Assembly: GCF_031844685.1 (NCBI RefSeq)
Contig: NZ_CP134606.1
Coordinates: 124,001-188,000 of the forward strand
Direction: 5' to 3'
Length of the DNA stretch: 64,000 nt
DNA from: Streptomyces sp. ITFR-21
GTDB taxonomy: Bacteria > Actinomycetota > Actinomycetes > Streptomycetales > Streptomycetaceae
Positions 60,190 to 64,000 of the stretch are shown here, one piece after another. The notes below the pieces were generated by a model. The model saw only the letters and a program-made list of their open reading frames with translations. It made no database searches and had not been told where the DNA came from. Made by a program: the position numbers and the translations under genes. The first letter of the stretch is position 1. Each line of letters starts with the position of its first letter.

Positions 60190-61996
60190 ATGCCGCCTCC
60201 GCGAGATCGAAGGCACGCTGCAAGCGCAATGCGGTGTCGATGAGCGGAACGTGGCTGAACGCCTGCGGGAAATTGCCGACTTGGCGCTTCAGCCGCGGGT
60301 CCCACTCCTCGGCGAGCAGTCCCAGGTCGTTGCGCAGGGCGAGCAGCTTCTCGAACAGGACGCGGGCCTCGTCCAGGCGGCCGATCATGGCGAGGTCGTC
60401 GGCCATCCAGAAGGAGCAGGCCAGGAAGGCACCCTCGTCACCAGGTAGCCCGTCCAGGCCAGCTCCCGGGCCGCCGGTGCGGTAACGAAGGATGAACCCG
60501 TCTTCGGTGGACAGCTCCCGCTGGATCGCCTCGATCGTGCCGATGACGCGCTTGTCGTCGGGCGGCAGGAAGCCGACCTGGAGGATGAGCAGCAGGGACG
60601 CATCCAGCTCGGAGGATCCGTAGGACTGTGTGAAGGTATTGCGCTCCCGGTCGAACCCCTTGGCGCACACGTCTCGATGAATGGCGTCGCGCAGCTCGCG
60701 CCACTGCTGAAGCGGGCCGACGGCGCGGCCGGATTCGATCAGCTTGACGGTGCGGTCGACGGCGACCCAGGCCATCACCTTTGAATGGACGAAGTGTCGA
60801 CGCGGGCCGCGAACTTCCCAGATGCCCTCGTCCGGTTCGGTCCAGTGCTCTTGCAGATAGGCAATCATCTTGAGTTGCAGGGCAGCCGCGTGGTCATTGG
60901 GAGCCAGGCCGGCACGGTCGGCCAGATGCAGCGCTTCGACGGTCTCGCCGTAGACGTCCAGCTGGAGCTGGCCGGCGGCGCCGTTGCCGACACGGACCGG
61001 GGAAGATCCCTCGTATCCACCCAGCCAGTCCAGCTCCGCCTCGACGAGCTCGCGCTCGCCGGCGATGCCGTACATGATCTGCAAGTTCTCGGGGTCCCCA
61101 GCTACCGCGCGAAGCAGCCACTCGCGCCAGGCGTGCGCCTCCTGGCGGTAACCGGTCCGCAGCAGTGAGGAAAGGGTGATCGCCGCGTCCCTCAACCACG
61201 TGTAGCGGTAGTCCCAGTTGCGTACGCCGCCGATTTCCTCGGGCAGCGACGTAGTCGGAGCCGCGACGATCCCTCCCGTGGGGCCATAGGTGAGTGCCTT
61301 CAGCGTGATCAACGACCGGATCACCGCGTCCCGGTACGGACCGCGGTAGGTGCACTGCTCGACCCACTCGCGCCAGAACTCGGCGGTCGTCTCCAGGGCC
61401 GAGTACGGCTCCGGGAGCGGCGGCTCGCCGCGGTGAGACGGCTGCCAGCTGATGGTGAACGCGATCCGCTCGCCAGCCCGGACGGTGAAGTCCGCGTACG
61501 TCGTCCGGTCCTCGCCTCGCGTACTGGCCGCGGTGTCCAACCAGACCGAGTCGGGCCCGGCCACAGCCGCGGTGCGGTCACCGACCTTGTGGACCCACGG
61601 CACCACGCGTCCGTAGGAGAACCTCATCCGCAGCGCAGAACACATCTGCACCTGGCCGGTCAGGCCCTCCACGATCCGGACCAGCTGCGGCGCCCCGTCA
61701 CGCGGCGGCATGAAGTCCGTGACGCGGACCGTGCCCTGGAGGGTGTCCCACTCCGAGCGCAGGATCAGGGAGTCGTCGGCGTAACTGCGCCGGTCGGCGG
61801 TGGGCGGATTTGCGCCGTCGGCGCATGCCGGTCCGATGCGCCAGAAGCCGTTCTCCTCGTCACCAAGCAGCCCAGCGAAGACCGCGGGGGAGTCGAAGCG
61901 GGGCAGGCACAGCCAGTCGATGCTGCCGTCACGGCAGACCAGGGCTGCGGTCTGCATGTCCCCAATGAGTGCGTAGTCCTCGATACGCCCAGCCAT
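60131..61996 (-). CDS. GH15 family glycosidase
   Basis: Encodes 621 residues from ATG 61996 (MAGRIEDYALIGDMQTAALV). N-terminal GDMQTAALVCRDGSIDWLCL and RFDSPAVFAGLL mark the family start, GGVRNWDYRYTWLRDA is the catalytic-domain signature, and AELDWLGGYEGSSPVRVGN follows. Enzymes of this kind hydrolyse alpha-glucosides such as trehalose. The last ~19 residues are encoded by the 113-bp repeat, so the natural C-terminus is slightly altered. An upstream open extension to 62179 lacks a ribosome site. Confidence 0.9.
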   Translation of the reverse strand: MAGRIEDYALIGDMQTAALVCRDGSIDWLCLPRFDSPAVFAGLLGDEENGFWRIGPACADGANPPTADRRSYADDSLILRSEWDTLQGTVRVTDFMPPRDGAPQLVRIVEGLTGQVQMCSALRMRFSYGRVVPWVHKVGDRTAAVAGPDSVWLDTAASTRGEDRTTYADFTVRAGERIAFTISWQPSHRGEPPLPEPYSALETTAEFWREWVEQCTYRGPYRDAVIRSLITLKALTYGPTGGIVAAPTTSLPEEIGGVRNWDYRYTWLRDAAITLSSLLRTGYRQEAHAWREWLLRAVAGDPENLQIMYGIAGERELVEAELDWLGGYEGSSPVRVGNGAAGQLQLDVYGETVEALHLADRAGLAPNDHAAALQLKMIAYLQEHWTEPDEGIWEVRGPRRHFVHSKVMAWVAVDRTVKLIESGRAVGPLQQWRELRDAIHRDVCAKGFDRERNTFTQSYGSSELDASLLLILQVGFLPPDDKRVIGTIEAIQRELSTEDGFILRYRTGGPGAGLDGLPGDEGAFLACSFWMADDLAMIGRLDEARVLFEKLLALRNDLGLLAEEWDPRLKRQVGNFPQAFSHVPLIDTALRLQRAFDLAEAACGIPDPVSFSHRRCPPRGQ

Positions 61997-62175
61997 GGAA
62001 TGTCCGTCTCGATAGGTGCGGGTGCTCCCGGGGTTTGCGGCACAGGGCGGGGAACACAGATGGGTACGGGAGTGATGCGCGTCTCGCCGGCCCTGCGGTG
62101 ACGCGCGTGACCGCAGGGGCGCCAGGCTCGACGAGCGGGTCTGAACTCCAGTGGGGACGCATGCCAGCACGTTCG

Positions 62176-62814
62176 TCATCGGGCCACGACCGTCGTTCTG
62201 ATGTCGCTAACGTTCACCGGACTGCAGCCCCGGAGCGAGAGCACCAGACGTGTCGCCAGGACCCAGCGGACAGCGGGATCGTCGTAGGAGACCTTGATGA
62301 GATCGTCACCCGGGAGCGGTAGCAAGGTCCTTTGGTCGTAGAGGATGCCCGCCACTCCCCAGGACATCGGACGTTCGACCCAGGCGGCCGCGTGCTTCAG
62401 CAGATGGGGGCAGTGCTTGACCGCGATGAGCGCGCACGGTGGGCAGACGGGAGCGGCGGTAGTCAGCTCTCCCTCGCCCACCGGCCGGCCGACGTCCTTG
62501 AGAACGAAGAGCTGCCGCTCCGGATCCTGCTCAAGAGTGTCGGCACCGCAGACCTGGCACAACAGCCTGCTCACCGCGCGCCGCTGACGCAGAGAGTGGA
62601 CCGTTGGGAACAGGGCCCGGCCCGTTCCCGCGCCGATGGTCTGCCTGACCCACAACACCCCGTCGGCGTCGCGGTCGTAGGGCATCTCGTCCGAGAAGCC
62701 GATCCCCTTGCCGCTCGGATGCCGCACCACCGCAGGGATCCGGTGCCTTTCCGTACTCCACGCAGTGACGTATGGCACGGGGAGGCCACCTTGTTCGTAC
62801 CGGGTCGTGCTCAT
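62176..62814 (-). CDS. Hypothetical protein with two Cys pairs
   Basis: Encodes 212 residues from ATG 62814, overlapping the DUF5999 stop as ATGA. It begins LPVPYVTAWSTERHRIP and has a CQVCGA pair, then CPPCAL and CPHLL, a likely zinc site. Proteins of this shape occur next to DUF5999 genes in Streptomyces; I know no function. The C-terminal part (WVLATRLVLSLRGCSPVNVS) is well conserved-looking. Complete frame. Confidence 0.75.
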   Translation of the reverse strand: MSTTRYEQGGLPVPYVTAWSTERHRIPAVVRHPSGKGIGFSDEMPYDRDADGVLWVRQTIGAGTGRALFPTVHSLRQRRAVSRLLCQVCGADTLEQDPERQLFVLKDVGRPVGEGELTTAAPVCPPCALIAVKHCPHLLKHAAAWVERPMSWGVAGILYDQRTLLPLPGDDLIKVSYDDPAVRWVLATRLVLSLRGCSPVNVSDIRTTVVAR

Positions 62815-63014
62815 GCGGCAGCACTCGTCACGGGGCTGGTCAGTCGACGGGGGGCGATGATCCTGCCGTCGGGAAGGATCTCGCCGGTGTCCTCGAAGAG
62901 CAGGACGCCGTTGCACAGCCGCGACCAGCCCTGGTCCGGGTGAGCCACGACCACGGTGGCGGCTTCGCGGTCCGTGGCCTCGGCGGACGGACAGGTGGGC
63001 TTGTGCTGGCACAT
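62811..63014 (-). CDS. DUF5999 small protein
   Basis: Encodes 67 residues from ATG 63014 (MCQHKPTCPSAEATDREAA). The Cys-x-His and Cys near the start and the QGWSRLCNGVLLFEDTGEIL core followed by LPDGRIIAP match DUF5999, a family of small Streptomyces proteins often located in biosynthetic or plasmid regions. It probably binds a metal through the Cys/His cluster. Function unknown. Confidence 0.88.
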   Translation of the reverse strand: MCQHKPTCPSAEATDREAATVVVAHPDQGWSRLCNGVLLFEDTGEILPDGRIIAPRRLTSPVTSAAA

Positions 63015-63121
63015 GATGAGTCCTCGGAAGAAGCGGCGCTGCGGGGGGAGAGAGAAGGGGGCGTAGGGGACCGGCTGCCGCGGGGAAAGCCTCGCCACGG
63101 CAGCCGGGAGGCGGCAGCGCT

Positions 63122-63658
63122 CTACGGTGCCGCGCCTCGCTCCGCTGTCCCGGCGGCCGTGGCGACGAGGTGGCGCCGGGCCTTTCCGGAAGTCGACGCG
63201 GAGCCCGAGAGCGGGCGCCATCCGAGGGCGTTCACGGGAGTGTTCTGCCGTGCGGTGGCGTCCGCCCCGTTTTTGGTCCGGTCAGTCGGGACCGGTACTT
63301 CCGACTGGGCGGCAGACAGGAGGTGTTGAGCGGACTCTGCGAGGAGAATCAGGTGGATCCGCGAGCCCATGTGGTCGGTCGGGGCAGGGCCGGCGACGAT
63401 GTTCGGCGGGTGCGGCTTGCCGACTTCCAAAGCCAAGGCCGGCAGCTGCGCACGGAGTCTGGCCACCATGTCGTCGATCTCGCTCTGGCAGTGGGGGAGT
63501 GGCCAGTCGGGGTCCACCAGGAGCTGGTGGGTCAGGGCGCCGACGACGTCGATTCCGCTGCGCAGAGGCTGCCTCGGACGGAGTTGGCCTGCCGGGCTGA
63601 ACGGGCGGGCTGCGGCACCGGACAGGGCGCCGAAAATCAACGAGACGTATGCGAGCAC
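63122..63658 (-). CDS. DUF6415-like protein
   Basis: Encodes 178 residues from GTG 63658, chosen because GGAAAGG lies 6 bases upstream; the longer open frame to 63814 lacks this. The layout (GIDVVGALTHQLLVD, CQSEIDDMVARLRAQLPALA, then LILLAESAQHLLSAAQS) resembles DUF6415, a family of Streptomyces natural-product-cluster proteins of unknown role. The C-terminal tail is basic and disordered. I hold the family call with moderate confidence. Confidence 0.6.
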   Translation of the reverse strand: MLAYVSLIFGALSGAAARPFSPAGQLRPRQPLRSGIDVVGALTHQLLVDPDWPLPHCQSEIDDMVARLRAQLPALALEVGKPHPPNIVAGPAPTDHMGSRIHLILLAESAQHLLSAAQSEVPVPTDRTKNGADATARQNTPVNALGWRPLSGSASTSGKARRHLVATAAGTAERGAAP

Positions 63659-63740
63659 GGCAACCTTTCCGTGGACGGCGGAGCGAAGGAACTGCGAATA
63701 GCGTTGCCGCTCCTCGGCGTGTTCCGATAGCGAATTCGGA

Positions 63741-63760
63741 CCCCACTTCTCCCCACTTCG
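63741..63760. promoter_or_regulatory. Tandem 10-bp repeats, pair 1
   Basis: CCCCACTTCT directly followed by CCCCACTTCG, 83 bases upstream of the DUF6415-like start. The same unit recurs at 63891-63910. Confidence 0.55.
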
Positions 63761-63890
63761 GCGACGTGGAGGGCGACGGAAACCTCCCTTCGGCTCTCGG
63801 GGAGGTGCAGACAATAGGGGTGAAGTCGGGCGCCTAGTCCGGCGTTGATGACCTTCCGCAGGCCGCCATCATTGAAGCTCGACTTCGCTA

Positions 63891-63919
63891 CCCCACTTCG
63901 CCCCACTTCCACGGAAGTG
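63891..63919. promoter_or_regulatory. Tandem 10-bp repeats, pair 2, with overlapping inverted repeat
   Basis: CCCCACTTCG directly followed by CCCCACTTCC, then CACTTCC and GGAAGTG form an inverted repeat (63904-63919). With pair 1 they look like sites of one regulator, possibly also acting on a gene beyond the right edge. The rest of 63659-64000 holds no gene. Confidence 0.55.
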
Positions 63920-64000
63920 CTTGACCGGAATTACGGTGACGTGCTAACAGCGATTTGGGACGTTGTTGCGATCGGCCGCGTGGTGTCCGCCCAGGTGGGA

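Noticed and set aside
1..64000. tRNA, rRNA and riboswitch genes
   Set aside because: None recognised on reading; small or unusual RNAs cannot be excluded without covariance searches.

Overview
The window is high-GC DNA with strong third-position G/C bias, GTG/TTG starts and many GTGA/ATGA stop-start overlaps, as in Streptomyces. Genes for a telomere terminal protein (Tpg, 842-1417), the telomere-associated protein Tap (16016-18502), a helicase at the left edge and a ParA/ParB-type pair (38585-40146) point to a Streptomyces linear plasmid, less likely a chromosome arm. No rRNA, tRNA or CRISPR array was seen.

Layout. (1) 1-2100, minus strand: helicase (cut by the edge), tpg and a small conserved gene. 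(2) 2693-5513, plus: a membrane-anchored protein ending in a PD-(D/E)XK-like nuclease domain, followed by a probable immunity gene. (3) 5569-15882: an IS1380 element, then a Tn7-like module (tnsA-tnsB-tnsC-tniQ, minus) whose tniQ is split by an IS630 element carrying two passenger genes. (4) 16016-18502: tap, separated from tpg by about 14.6 kb of mostly mobile DNA. (5) 18600-28653: two plus-strand runs of small plasmid genes, each preceded by a near-identical promoter/operator, with a minus-strand ATP-grasp/MFS pair and one further small plus-strand gene between them. (6) 29702-35744: a second Tn7-like element with both ends and a 5-bp target duplication (GCCGG), no cargo, and its last gene split by another IS630. 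(7) 36052-47834: a gene remnant, a long lower-GC region with iteron-like repeats, parA/parB, a Fic gene, a large HTH protein, and a gene ending at an IS3 remnant. (8) 48563-60189: two direct 113-bp repeats bound about 11.4 kb holding a minus-strand, translationally coupled operon: LuxR-type regulator, DUF6624, three tandem EEP-family proteins, DUF6302, two bacterial-PH membrane proteins, two Nudix proteins (one fused to GNAT), a HAD-methyltransferase fusion, a VanX-like dipeptidase and a truncated methyltransferase. (9) 59780-64000: P450 fragment, GH15 glycosidase, and DUF5999- and DUF6415-type small genes.

How the parts work together. Tap, Tpg and the par genes would maintain a linear replicon. 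The two Tn7-like modules encode the TnsA/B/C cut-and-paste machinery, but in each the target-selection gene is broken by an IS630 inserted at a CTAG site, so both are probably immobile now. The most unusual cargo is the EEP/PH/Nudix operon, whose function cannot be named from sequence alone; it looks like one co-expressed multi-enzyme unit with membrane components.
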